This document shows positions 8,877-19,543 of a stretch of DNA of 64,000 nt, piece after piece. The notes beneath the pieces were generated by a model. The model had not been told where the DNA came from, did no database searches, and saw only the letters and a program-made list of their open reading frames with translations. Position 1 is the first letter of the stretch, and every line of letters starts with the position of its first letter. A program made the translations under genes and the position numbers. Source of the DNA: Clostridia bacterium (GTDB lineage Bacteria > Bacillota > Clostridia > Lachnospirales > Anaerotignaceae). Where the stretch lies: NCBI GenBank assembly GCA_022651385.1, contig JALCQR010000001.1:288589-352588 (forward strand), in the 5' to 3' direction.

Positions 8877-10809
8877 TCTTGAAAAGCTCAGCGTCATAGC
8901 TCTTAATGCCGATAAAACCGAAATTCTCAAATCTCTCATGTCACTCGGATTCGTTGAAATGAATGGACAGGATGACAAACTTGCTGATCAGGAATGGAGT
9001 TCTCTTATTAAAAGAGACGGAAATTACGAGAAAAGTGCCGAAGTTGAAAGTAAGCTATCGGAAGTGTCATCTGCTATTGAGGTGCTTGACAAGTACTTCA
9101 AAGGCAAAAAACCTCTCATTAAATGCAGAAAAGCTGTAAGTGAGTCGGAATTTGCCAAAAAGACTTCAGACAGCAATAAAGCTTTTGAAATGGCCGAACG
9201 CATAAATGCTTTGTACAAGGAAATACATGCGCTTAAAGCTGAAAAAAGCAGACTTGAAACACTTTCGGAAAGTCTCAAGTTATGGAGTGGATACAGTTTT
9301 CCTCTCGAAATGAAAGAGACAAAGTTTACATCCATAGTCCTTGGTACGATACCGGTAACGGCTACTCAATCTGAGATTGAAAGCAGACTTTCGGAAAATA
9401 CGGAGGGCGCAGTGCTGTTTGCGGTATCATCTGATGAAAAACAGAGATACTCTGTTGCCGTATCATTAAAAAAGGATACGGATACGATGCTTGACATTTT
9501 GCGTCAGGAAGGTTTTAACCCTGTTTCATTTGAAGATGTTAAGGGCACAGCAGCCGAAAACATAGTCAAATGCGAAAAAGGCATAAAAGACACAGCAACT
9601 AAAATTGCCACGGCTGAGGAAAAAATGAGTGCTGAGGCTGAAAACATACAAATTCTTGAGTTTTTGTATGATAGTCTTTCTATAGAAAAAGAAAGGTACA
9701 ATGCGCTTAACAACATACTTACAACAAAAGAAACATTCTATTTTGACGGCTGGATTCCTAAAAACTGCGAGGAAAAAATAAAAAAAGTCCTTGACAAATA
9801 CGGATGTTATTATGAAATAAAAGAACGTGAAAAAGGCGAGCAGATGCCTATACTTTTAAAGGAAAACTCACTTGTCGAGCCTTTTAGGGCAATTACAGAT
9901 TTATATTCTACTCCGTCAATAAATGATATAGACCCAACGCCGTTTCTTGCTCCGTTTTATTTTATTTTCTTTGGAATGATGCTTTCCGATGCAGGTTACG
10001 GAATTGTAATAGCAGTTGCATGCTTTGCATTGCTTAAGATGTACAGACTTGAGGGAATGATGAAACGTCTTATAAAAATGTTTGCATTCTGCGGTATTTC
10101 GACAGCTTTTTGGGGCTTTATGTTCGGAGGCTTTTTCGGCGATATAACGGGACTTAAAGCAATTTGGTTTAATCCTATAAACAACCCTATGAAGCTTCTT
10201 ATATTCTCGCTTATTCTTGGCGCAATACATCTTTTTGCCGGAATGGGAATTAAAGCTTATTTGCTTATAAAAAACGGTCAAATATTAGATGCAGTATGTG
10301 ACATATTCCTCTGGTATGATCTTCTTATTGGTCTTGTGCTTTGGGGAATAGGTTCAAGTAGTGCAATACCTGTTTTAAGCTCAATAGGCAAATGGATGTC
10401 TATTGTAGGCGCAATTGGGATACTTGTTACAGGCGGACGACATAAAAAAGGTTTAGGCAAAGTAACAGGCGGCGTTGGAAGTCTTTACGGTATAACAGGA
10501 TATCTTTCGGATGTACTTTCGTATTCAAGACTTCTTGCTTTAGGCCTTGCTACAGGAGTTGTGGCACAGGTTGTAAATACACTTGGTAGGTTGATTGGTA
10601 ATGGATTTATTGGCATTATTATTATGATAGTAATATTTATTATCGGTCATATATTTAATCTTATTATAAATACACTTGGATCGTTTGTTCATTCAAGCAG
10701 GCTTCAGTACGTAGAATTTTTCGGTAAATTTTATGAGGGCGGCGGAACAGCGTTTAATCCTTTCAACAGAAAAACTAAATATATGGAAATCATAAAGGAG
10801 GAAAAATAA
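8863..10809 (+). CDS. ntpI: V-type ATPase subunit I (stator, a-subunit homologue)
   Basis: Encodes 648 aa. The first 350 residues form a soluble, coiled-coil-rich domain. The C-terminal half has about seven to eight membrane helices, with FFGMMLSDAGYG in the first and YSRLLALGLATGVVA around the conserved arginine that faces the rotor. This subunit supplies the ion half-channels. ATG 8863 is preferred over the upstream TTG 8851 because it gives the usual MAIV start. It overlaps ntpF, and ntpK follows directly. Confidence 0.94.
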   Translation: MAIVDLEKLSVIALNADKTEILKSLMSLGFVEMNGQDDKLADQEWSSLIKRDGNYEKSAEVESKLSEVSSAIEVLDKYFKGKKPLIKCRKAVSESEFAKKTSDSNKAFEMAERINALYKEIHALKAEKSRLETLSESLKLWSGYSFPLEMKETKFTSIVLGTIPVTATQSEIESRLSENTEGAVLFAVSSDEKQRYSVAVSLKKDTDTMLDILRQEGFNPVSFEDVKGTAAENIVKCEKGIKDTATKIATAEEKMSAEAENIQILEFLYDSLSIEKERYNALNNILTTKETFYFDGWIPKNCEEKIKKVLDKYGCYYEIKEREKGEQMPILLKENSLVEPFRAITDLYSTPSINDIDPTPFLAPFYFIFFGMMLSDAGYGIVIAVACFALLKMYRLEGMMKRLIKMFAFCGISTAFWGFMFGGFFGDITGLKAIWFNPINNPMKLLIFSLILGAIHLFAGMGIKAYLLIKNGQILDAVCDIFLWYDLLIGLVLWGIGSSSAIPVLSSIGKWMSIVGAIGILVTGGRHKKGLGKVTGGVGSLYGITGYLSDVLSYSRLLALGLATGVVAQVVNTLGRLIGNGFIGIIIMIVIFIIGHIFNLIINTLGSFVHSSRLQYVEFFGKFYEGGGTAFNPFNRKTKYMEIIKEEK

Positions 10810-11310
<501 letters not shown>

Positions 11311-11327
11311 AAGGAGGATATACTCCT

Positions 11328-11888
11328 ATGGATAATGGACAGAATCTGATTAATAAAATTTTAGCCGATGCAAATGCACAAGCAGATGAAATAAAGAAAA
11401 CAGCGCAAAAAGAAGCTGAACAAATAATAGCTGCAGCTGAGGCTAAGGCAGCTAAAGAAAAAGCGGCAGCCGATAAAATTACAAATCTTGAAGCGGAGAA
11501 AGCTGCATCAAAGGAAATTTCGGGTGCTGATATGCAGGCCAAAAAGCTTATACTTGCCGAAAAACAAAAATGTATTGAGGAAGTTATAGCCGAGGCAGAA
11601 AAGAAACTTGCCTCACTCAAGGGAGAAAAATATAAAAATGTTATTCTCAAAATGATTAAAAATGCTGACTGTAAAGACAGTGAAATAATTTTCTCTGAAA
11701 ATGACAAAGCTACGTTACAGAAAGATGTTGAGGATATGGGACTTAAAGTTTCAGATGAAACAAGAGACATAGAGGGCGGATTTGTTGTAAAGAAAGGTGA
11801 CATTGAGTACAACTATTCCTTTAAGTCTATAATAACTGTTGAAAGGGAAGAAATACAGCAGATTGCAGCAGGTATACTATTTAAATAA
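11328..11888 (+). CDS. ntpE: V-type ATPase subunit E (peripheral stalk)
   Basis: Encodes 186 aa. A long N-terminal Ala/Lys/Glu coiled coil (about 1-85) leads into a small globular C-terminal domain containing DIEGGFVVKKGDIEYNYS, typical for the E subunit contacting A and B. GGAGGATA lies just upstream of ATG 11328. Between ntpK and ntpC in the canonical order. Confidence 0.9.
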   Translation: MDNGQNLINKILADANAQADEIKKTAQKEAEQIIAAAEAKAAKEKAAADKITNLEAEKAASKEISGADMQAKKLILAEKQKCIEEVIAEAEKKLASLKGEKYKNVILKMIKNADCKDSEIIFSENDKATLQKDVEDMGLKVSDETRDIEGGFVVKKGDIEYNYSFKSIITVEREEIQQIAAGILFK

Positions 11889-11900
11889 GGAGGTGCCATA

Positions 11901-12875
11901 ATGGCAAAAAACAAAATTTATCCTTATGCCGTTGCCCGCATCAGAATGCTTGAAAACTCTCTCCTTTCTCAGAAGAATTATGAACAGCTGGTTGAATCCA
12001 AGAGTGCAGCCGAGATATTTAAGATACTTTCGGAAGCAGGATACGGCGGAGAAAACAGCATAAACGAAAAAAACTATGAAGAGGCGCTTTCAAATCGTCT
12101 TTCGAAAGCTTATTCGGATGTTGTTGAGCTTGTGCCGGATGAAAACTTCATGGATGTATTTCTTCTGAAAAATGACTATCATAACCTAAAAGTGCTTGTT
12201 AAAAGCGAAATATCTGGAAAAGACGGTTCAGCTTTTCTTGTGGATGGAGGAACGGTGTCTCTTGAAGCTATGAGGGAAGCTTTTGCGTCAAAAAATTACA
12301 GTGCACTTCATGGATATATGGCGGAAGCTATAGGCAAAGCTCAGGACGAATATGCAAAAACCCAGAGCGGTCAGAGCATAGATATAGTTATGGATAATTA
12401 TACATTTAAAGATATGGTTGATACGGCTAAAAAGTGCGGAAACGAATATGTTAGTCAGTATGTAAACTACCTCATTGATATAACTAATCTCAAAGACTAC
12501 CTTAGAGTACGAAATATGAAAAAAGGTACATCTGTCTTTTCGTCGGTTTATATTCATGACGGCTCAATAAGTGAGGATACTTTTTTAAAAGCATTTGGTG
12601 GCGACAATCCGGCAGCCGGATTAAAAAACTGCGGATATGATGTGTTATGCGAAAAAATGACTGATGGCTTTACAGCTTTTGAAAAAAACTGCGATGACTT
12701 TATGATGGCGTTTATAAAAGACGCAAAGTATAAATCACTTACTATGGAACCTATGGTTGCGTATATCTATGCTGTTGAGATGGAAGTTAAAACAGTAAGG
12801 ATAATAATAAGCGGAAAAATAAACGGCATTGATACAGATGTTATAAGAGAAAGATTGAGGGATGCCTATGTATAA
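11901..12875 (+). CDS. ntpC: V-type ATPase subunit C (central-stalk/membrane connector)
   Basis: Encodes 324 aa, soluble and mainly helical, starting with YPYAVARIRMLENSLLS and containing the repeated short-helix pattern of the C/AC39 family (DYHNLKVLVKSE; ITNLKDYLRVRNM). It links the rotating D-F shaft to the proteolipid ring. Strong AAGGAGGTG site upstream. The 3' end overlaps ntpG. Confidence 0.92.
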   Translation: MAKNKIYPYAVARIRMLENSLLSQKNYEQLVESKSAAEIFKILSEAGYGGENSINEKNYEEALSNRLSKAYSDVVELVPDENFMDVFLLKNDYHNLKVLVKSEISGKDGSAFLVDGGTVSLEAMREAFASKNYSALHGYMAEAIGKAQDEYAKTQSGQSIDIVMDNYTFKDMVDTAKKCGNEYVSQYVNYLIDITNLKDYLRVRNMKKGTSVFSSVYIHDGSISEDTFLKAFGGDNPAAGLKNCGYDVLCEKMTDGFTAFEKNCDDFMMAFIKDAKYKSLTMEPMVAYIYAVEMEVKTVRIIISGKINGIDTDVIRERLRDAYV

Positions 12876-13188
12876 AGTAGCGGTTGTGGGTGATAAAGAC
12901 AGTGTAATGGGCTTTACCGCTCTTGGACTCGATGTTTTTCCTGTCTATGATGCCGATGAGGTTAAAAAGAAATTGCATGCTCTCGCAGAAGAAGACTATG
13001 CGATAATATATATTACCGAAAAATATGCAATAGCCGGAAAAGAAGCCATTGACAGATACAAGGATAATGAACTCCCTGCAATAATAGTCATCCCGGGCAT
13101 AACAGGCAGCATGGGCATAGGAATGAACGAAGTAAGAGAATCTGCAAAGAGGGCTATCGGAGCAGACATACTATTTGGCGAAGATTAA
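12868..13188 (+). CDS. ntpG: V-type ATPase subunit F (rotor shaft, NtpG)
   Basis: Encodes 106 aa of alpha/beta fold: MYKVAVVGDKDSVMGFTALG at the start and the later IVIPGITGS segment are standard. It binds subunit D in the central shaft and may modulate ATP hydrolysis. ATG 12868 is chosen over ATG 12862 because it gives the standard start; both overlap the end of ntpC, as is usual for this pair. Confidence 0.9.
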   Translation: MYKVAVVGDKDSVMGFTALGLDVFPVYDADEVKKKLHALAEEDYAIIYITEKYAIAGKEAIDRYKDNELPAIIVIPGITGSMGIGMNEVRESAKRAIGADILFGED

Positions 13189-13216
13189 AAAATAAGAATT
13201 GAGTGGTGATAAAATA

Positions 13217-14995
13217 ATGAGTACAGGCACAATAGTTAAGGTGTCGGGACCGCTCGTTGTTGCAGAAGGTATGAGAGATGCCAATATGTTCGACGTTGTT
13301 AAGGTTTCTGACAAACATCTTATCGGTGAAATTATAGAGATGCACAGCGATAAGGCCTCAATTCAGGTTTATGAGGAAACAAGCGGTCTTGGTCCTGGAG
13401 AAAAAGTTGTATCAACAGGCCAGCCTATGAGTGTTGAACTTGGACCTGGTCTTATCTCTACAATATATGATGGTATCCAGCGTCCTCTTGAAAAGCTTTA
13501 CGAGATTTCTGGACCTAATATACAAAAGGGTGTTGAGGTTGCGTCTATTGACAGAGAGAAAAAGTGGCACTTTAAGCCTACAGCTAAAGCTGGTGACGCA
13601 GTATCTGGCGGAGATATAATCGGTACTGTTCAGGAAACACCTGTAGTTGAGTGCCGAATAATGATACCTCCTACACTTAAAGGTACTATAAAAGAAATTA
13701 AAGAAGGTGACTTCACAGTTGATGAGGAAGTTGCGGTACTGACAGATGAAAAGGGCAATGACGTAGTTATAACAATGTTGCAGAAATGGCCTGTTCGTAA
13801 AGAAAGACCGTATAAGTCAAAACAAAGCCCTAATTCACTCCTTATAACAGGCCAGCGTGTTATTGATACATTTTTCCCAATAACAAAGGGCGGAGTTGCA
13901 GCAATACCGGGACCTTTCGGAAGCGGTAAAACAGTTACTCAGCATCAGCTTGCAAAATGGGCAGATGCCGATATAGTTGTTTATATAGGCTGCGGAGAAC
14001 GTGGAAACGAAATGACGGATGTTCTTCTTGAATTTCCTCAATTAAAAGACCCTCGTACTGGCGAAAGCCTTATGCAAAGGACAGTGCTTATCGCAAATAC
14101 ATCTGATATGCCTGTTGCAGCACGTGAGGCATCTATATATACAGGTATAACAATTGCCGAATATTACAGAGATATGGGTTATAGTGTTGCTCTTATGGCC
14201 GACTCTACATCAAGATGGGCAGAAGCTCTCCGTGAAATGAGCGGACGTCTTGAAGAGATGCCAGGTGAGGAAGGTTATCCGGCATATCTTGGAAGCCGTC
14301 TTGCACAGTTCTATGAAAGAGCCGGTATGGTTCATTGCATGAACTCAAAAGAAGACAGAATAGGTTCACTTACTGCTATAGGTGCTGTTTCACCTCCTGG
14401 CGGCGATACATCAGAGCCTGTAAGCCAGGCAACACTTCGTATAGTAAAAGTATTCTGGGGCCTTGATTCAGCACTTGCGTATAAGCGTCATTTCCCTGCT
14501 ATAAACTGGCTTACCAGTTATTCACTTTATCAGGATAAGGTTGACGAATGGACTGACAAAAATGTTGAACCGGATTTTGCTGAGCACAGAGCAGAGGCTA
14601 TGAGGCTTCTTCAGGAAGAAGCAAATCTTGAGGAAATTGTACAGCTGGTCGGTGTTGATTCACTTTCTCACAGCGACAGACTTATTCTTGAGGTTACACG
14701 TTCAATTCGTGAGGACTTCCTTCATCAGAACTCATTCCATGAAGTGGATACATACACGTCACTTCATAAACAATATAGAATGCTTAAACTTATTCTAAAG
14801 TTCTACGAAGAAGGCCAGAAAGCTATAAAGGCCGGCGTTTCTATCAACAAAATCTCAAAGCTTAGTGTTTTAGAGTCTATCGGACGTGCTAAATATGTAT
14901 TAGAAGATAATGTTGATAAAGAATATGACAAAATAGAAGAAATGATAGTAGATCAGCTTGCCGACCTTGCAAAGAAGGAGGCTGAAGAAGAATGA
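13217..14995 (+). CDS. ntpA: V-type ATPase catalytic subunit A
   Basis: Encodes 592 aa. It has the Walker A motif GPFGSGKTV (about residue 233), the insertion between beta-barrel and nucleotide-binding domain typical of A subunits (about 110-195), and the Walker B and SRWAEALRE arm motifs. ATP hydrolysis or synthesis takes place here. TTG 13199 is possible in frame, but ATG 13217 with a GAGTGGTG site gives the usual [12 protein letters not shown] start. The stop overlaps ntpB by 4 bp. Confidence 0.97.
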   Translation: MSTGTIVKVSGPLVVAEGMRDANMFDVVKVSDKHLIGEIIEMHSDKASIQVYEETSGLGPGEKVVSTGQPMSVELGPGLISTIYDGIQRPLEKLYEISGPNIQKGVEVASIDREKKWHFKPTAKAGDAVSGGDIIGTVQETPVVECRIMIPPTLKGTIKEIKEGDFTVDEEVAVLTDEKGNDVVITMLQKWPVRKERPYKSKQSPNSLLITGQRVIDTFFPITKGGVAAIPGPFGSGKTVTQHQLAKWADADIVVYIGCGERGNEMTDVLLEFPQLKDPRTGESLMQRTVLIANTSDMPVAAREASIYTGITIAEYYRDMGYSVALMADSTSRWAEALREMSGRLEEMPGEEGYPAYLGSRLAQFYERAGMVHCMNSKEDRIGSLTAIGAVSPPGGDTSEPVSQATLRIVKVFWGLDSALAYKRHFPAINWLTSYSLYQDKVDEWTDKNVEPDFAEHRAEAMRLLQEEANLEEIVQLVGVDSLSHSDRLILEVTRSIREDFLHQNSFHEVDTYTSLHKQYRMLKLILKFYEEGQKAIKAGVSINKISKLSVLESIGRAKYVLEDNVDKEYDKIEEMIVDQLADLAKKEAEEE

Positions 14996-16368
14996 TAAAA
15001 GAATACAGATCCATCCAGGAAGTTGCCGGCCCTCTTATGCTTGTAACAGGTGTTGAGGGAGTTAAATATGATGAGCTTGGAGAAATAGAGCTTGCCTCAA
15101 CAGGCGAGATAAGAAGATGCAAAGTTCTTGAAGTAAACGGCGATACTGCACTTGTACAGCTCTTTGAAAGTGCAACTGGCATTAACCTTTCAGACAGCAA
15201 AGTAAGATTTTTGGGTAAAAGTCTTGATTTCGGCGTTTCGCCTGATATACTCGGCCGTGTATTTGACGGCATGGGCAAGCCTATAGACGGTGGCCCTGAA
15301 ATTATACCTGAAAAACGTCTTGATATTAATGGTGCTCCTATTAACCCGGCAGCAAGAGATTACCCTTCTGAGTTTATTCAGACAGGTATTTCGGCAATAG
15401 ACGGACTTAACACACTTGTTCGTGGTCAGAAACTTCCTATATTCTCGGCAGCAGGTCTCCCTCATGCAAACCTTGCCGTTCAGATTGCAAGACAGGCAAA
15501 AGTTGTTGGTACAGACAGCAAATTTGCCGTTGTATTTGCCGCAGTTGGTATTACATTCGAAGATGCCGATTTCTTTATTAAAGACTTTAAGGAAACAGGT
15601 GCTATCGACCGTTCGGTTGTATTTGTAAACCTTGCAAATGATCCTGCCGTAGAACGTGTCTGCACACCTCGTATGGCACTTACAGCAGCAGAGTACCTTG
15701 CTTTTGAACAGCACATGCACGTACTTGTTATAATTACTGATATAACAAACTACGCAGAAGCTCTTCGTGAAATTTCAGCAGCCAAAAAAGAGGTTCCGGG
15801 ACGTCGTGGTTACCCTGGATATCTTTACACAGACCTTGCCACAATGTATGAAAGAGCAGGAAGAAAAAGAGGCATAGAGGGTTCTATAACAATGATTCCT
15901 ATTCTTACAATGCCTGAAGATGATAAAACTCATCCTATTCCTGACCTTACAGGATATATTACAGAAGGCCAGATAATTTTAAGCCGTGAGCTTTACAAAA
16001 AAGGAATTCAGCCGCCGATTGATGTTCTTCCGTCTCTTAGCCGTCTGAAAGATAAAGGTATAGGAGAAGGCAAAACAAGAGAAGACCATGCTGACACAAT
16101 GAACCAGCTTTTTGCGGCATATTCACGTGGTAAAGATGCTAAGGAACTTATGTCTATTCTTGGTGAATCCGCACTTTCAGATGTAGATATTCTTTATGCG
16201 AAATTTGCGGATGAATTTGAAAAAGAATATGTTTCACAAGGCTTCAGAACAGAGAGAAGCATTGAACAGACTCTTGATTTAGGCTGGAAATTATTAAGCA
16301 AGTTGCCTAAGAGTGAACTTAAGCGTATAGACGATAAATTTATTGAAAAATACATGCCTAAGGAGTGA
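14992..16368 (+). CDS. ntpB: V-type ATPase subunit B (non-catalytic nucleotide site)
   Basis: Encodes 458 aa. It begins [14 protein letters not shown], contains [22 protein letters not shown] and [15 protein letters not shown], and lacks a normal P-loop ([12 protein letters not shown] in that position), as expected for B. It alternates with A in the hexamer. The ATG overlaps the ntpA stop, and ntpD begins 6 bp after its own stop. Confidence 0.97.
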   Translation: MIKEYRSIQEVAGPLMLVTGVEGVKYDELGEIELASTGEIRRCKVLEVNGDTALVQLFESATGINLSDSKVRFLGKSLDFGVSPDILGRVFDGMGKPIDGGPEIIPEKRLDINGAPINPAARDYPSEFIQTGISAIDGLNTLVRGQKLPIFSAAGLPHANLAVQIARQAKVVGTDSKFAVVFAAVGITFEDADFFIKDFKETGAIDRSVVFVNLANDPAVERVCTPRMALTAAEYLAFEQHMHVLVIITDITNYAEALREISAAKKEVPGRRGYPGYLYTDLATMYERAGRKRGIEGSITMIPILTMPEDDKTHPIPDLTGYITEGQIILSRELYKKGIQPPIDVLPSLSRLKDKGIGEGKTREDHADTMNQLFAAYSRGKDAKELMSILGESALSDVDILYAKFADEFEKEYVSQGFRTERSIEQTLDLGWKLLSKLPKSELKRIDDKFIEKYMPKE

Positions 16369-16374
16369 TAAGGT

Positions 16375-17052
16375 GTGAGCAGAATTAACGTAAACCCAAC
16401 CCGTATGGAAATGGCACGCCTTAAAAAACAGCTCAAAACGGCTTCAAGAGGTCATAAACTTCTTAAAGATAAGCTTGACGAACTTATGAAACAATTCCTT
16501 GAAATAGTTAAAGATAACAAAAGACTTCGTGAGGAAGCGGAAACTGCTCTTGAAAATGCGTATAAAAGTTTTATTATAGCAAGAGCAGTAATGAGTCAGG
16601 AATATCTCGGAGAGTCTTTGATGATGCCTAAACAGCAAGTTGCCGTTGATGTATCAAATAAAAATGTTATGAGTGTAAATGTTCCTGTTTTTGATTTTAA
16701 AACGACAAACAATACAGATGACATTTACCCTTATGGCCTTGCATTTACTTCCGGAGAGCTTGACCTTTCAATGGAGGCGTTTTCCAAAGCCATGGAGCCG
16801 CTTTTGAAACTTGCTCAAAGTGAAAAATGTGCACAGCTTATGGCTCAGGAAATAGAAAAAACAAGAAGACGTGTTAATGCCCTCGAAAATATAATGATAC
16901 CAGATTACGAGGAGACAATTAAATATATCACCCAGAAGCTTTCTGAAGATGAAAGGTCTTCTAACACAAGACTTATGAAGGTTAAAGACATGATTTTAGA
17001 GAAAGCTATAGAGGAAAAACGATTAAAAGACCTGAAAGCACAGGGCGCATAA
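16375..17052 (+). CDS. ntpD: V-type ATPase subunit D (central shaft)
   Basis: Encodes 225 aa with a GTG start. Two long helical segments (about 5-75 and 130-215) form the antiparallel coiled-coil shaft; NPTRMEMARLKKQLKTA and TRRRVNALENIMIP are family signatures. It is the last gene of the operon, which matches ntpFIKECGABD of E. hirae but lacks ntpH and ntpJ. A terminator follows. Confidence 0.95.
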   Translation: MSRINVNPTRMEMARLKKQLKTASRGHKLLKDKLDELMKQFLEIVKDNKRLREEAETALENAYKSFIIARAVMSQEYLGESLMMPKQQVAVDVSNKNVMSVNVPVFDFKTTNNTDDIYPYGLAFTSGELDLSMEAFSKAMEPLLKLAQSEKCAQLMAQEIEKTRRRVNALENIMIPDYEETIKYITQKLSEDERSSNTRLMKVKDMILEKAIEEKRLKDLKAQGA

Positions 17053-17071
17053 AAAACACCTTCGTAGTTGA

Positions 17072-17125
17072 AATACATCCCAATGTTTGACATATAAACT
17101 AAACATTTTTGGGATGTATTTTTTA
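17072..17125 (+). terminator. Terminator of the V-ATPase operon
   Basis: Inverted repeat ATACATCCCAA / TTGGGATGTAT (extended by GTTT/AAAC), followed by a T-run, 20 bp after the ntpD stop. Confidence 0.85.
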
Positions 17126-17192
17126 TGCCATATTTATAATATAACATGGGCCTTTTGAAAAAAATCTACATTTAAAATTGCGAAAACCATAA

Positions 17193-17235
17193 AAAAGAGC
17201 CTCAAAACAACTAATAGTTTTTTGAGACTCTTTTA
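17193..17235 (-). terminator. Bidirectional terminator between ntpD and the minus-strand secreted-protein gene
   Basis: Hairpin AAAAGAG-CTCAAAA-AACT paired with AGTT-TTTTGAG-CTCTTTT; A and T runs on both sides allow function in either direction. It lies about 110 bp past the stop of the minus-strand gene. Confidence 0.65.
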
Positions 17236-17343
17236 AGTTGAATTTATTTTATTATGTCTAAAACATAACTGAAATTTTATAACTAAAATTATTGATGTCA
17301 ATTACAATGTATTAAACTAAATTATACAGTAAGATAAAAGATA

Positions 17344-18240
17344 TTACTTGCACTCAGTGATGTCAGGCATAAAGTCATAATTATCATGGTTAACAACAAT
17401 CCAGTTGTCGCCGAATTTTTGAACAGTTATATTTTCATGGCTATTATACATTGTCTGGGTAGAATCAGTTAGTGTATAGTCTATCTGGTATACATAGGTA
17501 TTATCATCGATTTTATTTTTTTCAGTGAAGCTGTAATCTGTAACCCAAGGGCTAGAACCGCCGATAGACCAATTCATATCCTTATATTTTTCATAATCCT
17601 GACTTTTAAGTTTATTTGAGAGAATTGCAAAACGGAAACTGCTATTCCTTTGCTTTAAAGCTTCTGCCCATAAGGCAACAGTTCCTTCTTTGTCCTTCGT
17701 AACTAAAGAATTTTTTTTATTTAACTGCACTTCTGAGAACGGATGAGCAGTGTCTTCGGTAATATCTGGTAAACAATTGTAATTATCATGACCGACAACA
17801 CACCAGCTATTGCCAAATCTTTTAACTGTTATGTTTTCGATGCTGTTATACATTGCCTTAGTAGAATCTGTCATTGTATAGCTAATTTGATATACATAGG
17901 TATCACTGTCAACTTTATTTTTTTCATGTACTGTGTAGCTAACAACCCAAGGACTTGAACCACCAATTACCCAAGACATCTGGTTGTATTCATCATATTC
18001 TTTTGCTTTAAGTTCGTCTGAAAGAAGTGCAAATCTAAATGCACCGTTTCTTTGGCTTAGTGCTTCAGCCCATAAGTTTACCGTTTCAATTTTATCTTGG
18101 GTTAAGCTGCTTTCAATTTTTTGTGTTTGAGATTTGTTTTGAAAATTTTCTCCTTTTGTCATTGCCTGTGCATTTGTCTTTGTAGCACCCAATGATAAAA
18201 AACATACGATGCCAATTAGAATTTTTTTTGAACATATCAT
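17344..18240 (-). CDS. Secreted protein with two copies of a ~115-residue domain
   Basis: Encodes 298 aa. The first 25 residues are a signal peptide (Lys-Lys, hydrophobic core, TNAQA-like cleavage region). Two homologous domains follow (about 45-165 and 180-297), each with LWAEAL(S/K)QRN, FR(F)A(I/L)LS, W-IGGSSPWV, TYVYQI-YT and a closing HDNY-PDIT. The same domain occurs, in my knowledge, at the end of some clostridial BlaR1/M56-type membrane proteins and lipoproteins; its function is unknown. The gene stands alone on the minus strand with its own terminator. Confidence 0.75.
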   Translation of the reverse strand: MICSKKILIGIVCFLSLGATKTNAQAMTKGENFQNKSQTQKIESSLTQDKIETVNLWAEALSQRNGAFRFALLSDELKAKEYDEYNQMSWVIGGSSPWVVSYTVHEKNKVDSDTYVYQISYTMTDSTKAMYNSIENITVKRFGNSWCVVGHDNYNCLPDITEDTAHPFSEVQLNKKNSLVTKDKEGTVALWAEALKQRNSSFRFAILSNKLKSQDYEKYKDMNWSIGGSSPWVTDYSFTEKNKIDDNTYVYQIDYTLTDSTQTMYNSHENITVQKFGDNWIVVNHDNYDFMPDITECK

Positions 18241-18446
18241 AGCTATTCTCCTTTTTTATACAACTAAACCACTAAGTAAATATATGCAATTAGTTTCACC
18301 TGTAGTTCCTGAACATGTATACATTTGAGGTAATAGGTGTGACTGTTTACACTATTTATATTTTGCGATTCAGCTTTTTATCATCATTTTTGATTGCATA
18401 CATTTTACAATTATGGAAAAGTAAAGTCAATAATTTAAAGTAATAA

Positions 18447-18475
18447 TTGACAAAATAGTTTAAATATTTTAAAAT
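18447..18475 (+). promoter_or_regulatory. Promoter of the GntR/UxaA/LarA-like operon
   Basis: TTGACA at 18447-18452, a 17-nt spacer and TAAAAT at 18470-18475. Just downstream, ACATCAAACATCAAACGTTT (18480-18499) contains a repeated CATCAAAC and the palindrome AAACGTTT (18492-18499), a fair candidate for the operator of the regulator encoded 20 bp further on. Confidence 0.65.
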
Positions 18476-18521
18476 ATAAACATCAAACATCAAACGTTTA
18501 ACAACTGAGGAGGCGTAGAAT

Positions 18522-19229
18522 ATGTCTTTTAGCAGTATAGAGGGTAAACAAAAAGGAACAGCTGTCGAATTTGTTATAAATGCTTTTAAAGAACTTCTTG
18601 AAAAAAGAGAGCTTAAACCCGGCGATAGAATTCCTAATGAAACGGAGCTTTCTCAAATACTTTCTGTAAGCAGAGGCTCTGTAAGAGAGGCGCTTAAAAT
18701 ACTTTCCGCTTTTGGGGTTGTAGACATACAAAGAGGTAACGGAAGTTTTATTTCCGACGGGCAGTCTTCAAATATAGAGCCTGTGCTCTTTAACTTTCTT
18801 CTTATGAATCCCTCTATCAAAGAAGTAAGAGATTTTAGAGAATGTATTGAAAGGAATGTGCTCTTTCTTGGAATAAAATATGCAGATGATGGAGACATTG
18901 CGAAAGTAAAAGAAAATCTTAAAAAATTCGAAACTCTTAATCCAGAAGATGAAAATATACAGAAAAAAAAGCTTGATCTTGATTTGGAATTTCATTCACT
19001 TTTGGGAAAAGCAACTCATAATGGTTTTATTGAAAAAATTTATTCCTTTGCAATGAATTATTTTATTCCAATTATGCTTAAAACATATGAAAATCAGGCC
19101 ATAGTGCCGAAAGACTCGGCAAAGGCACATGAAATTTTGTTTGAACCTATTTTGAAAAAAGATACAAGTCTTATTGAAAACGCTATAGAAAAAAGCAATG
19201 ATATATGGCAGTATTTGTCAGGTAATTAA
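18522..19229 (+). CDS. GntR-family transcription regulator, FadR subfamily
   Basis: Encodes 235 aa. The N-terminal winged helix (about 12-75) contains LKPGDRIPNETELSQ and VSRGSVREALKILSAFGVVDIQRGNG, the GntR DNA-binding signature. The C-terminal all-helical FCD domain (about 95-225) binds metal and an organic-acid ligand in this family. It is the first gene of a plus-strand set with UxaA-type and LarA-like enzymes, so it likely responds to a sugar acid or hydroxy acid and controls its own operon. Confidence 0.9.
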   Translation: MSFSSIEGKQKGTAVEFVINAFKELLEKRELKPGDRIPNETELSQILSVSRGSVREALKILSAFGVVDIQRGNGSFISDGQSSNIEPVLFNFLLMNPSIKEVRDFRECIERNVLFLGIKYADDGDIAKVKENLKKFETLNPEDENIQKKKLDLDLEFHSLLGKATHNGFIEKIYSFAMNYFIPIMLKTYENQAIVPKDSAKAHEILFEPILKKDTSLIENAIEKSNDIWQYLSGN

Positions 19230-19256
19230 TAATTATTCTGCAAAGGAGGAAGGAAT

Positions 19257-19529
19257 ATGTATAATTGTTTGGTAATTAATGAAAAAGATACTGTTGCTAC
19301 CGTTATCACTCCTATTAAGGCTGGAGAAGAAGCTGTTTATTTTTTGAAGGGAAGCGAACACAAAGTTAAAGCAATAAGTGACATTATAAAATTTCATAAG
19401 ATAGCTCTTTGTGACATAAAAAAGGGGGATACTGTTATTAAATACGGATGCAAGATAGGTTATGCACTTTGCGATATAAAAAAAGGTGAATATGTGCATA
19501 CACATAATCTTGACAGTAAAAAACAATAA
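19257..19529 (+). CDS. UxaA-family dehydratase, SAF-domain small subunit
   Basis: Encodes 90 aa of a single SAF domain, as found at the N-terminus of altronate and galactarate dehydratases: VIKYG(C)KIGYALCDIKKGEYVHTHN, with the VHTHN ending and the KGD/KKGE turns being diagnostic. In many Firmicutes this domain is a separate gene next to the large subunit, as here. A strong AAAGGAGGAAGG site precedes it. Confidence 0.88.
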   Translation: MYNCLVINEKDTVATVITPIKAGEEAVYFLKGSEHKVKAISDIIKFHKIALCDIKKGDTVIKYGCKIGYALCDIKKGEYVHTHNLDSKKQ

Positions 19530-19543
19530 AAGGAGTGAGAAAA

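Noticed and set aside
15190..15720. 176-codon minus-strand frame inside ntpB
   Set aside because: A shadow of a strongly coding plus-strand gene, without ribosome site or recognisable domain. Similar shadows in other genes were also dropped.
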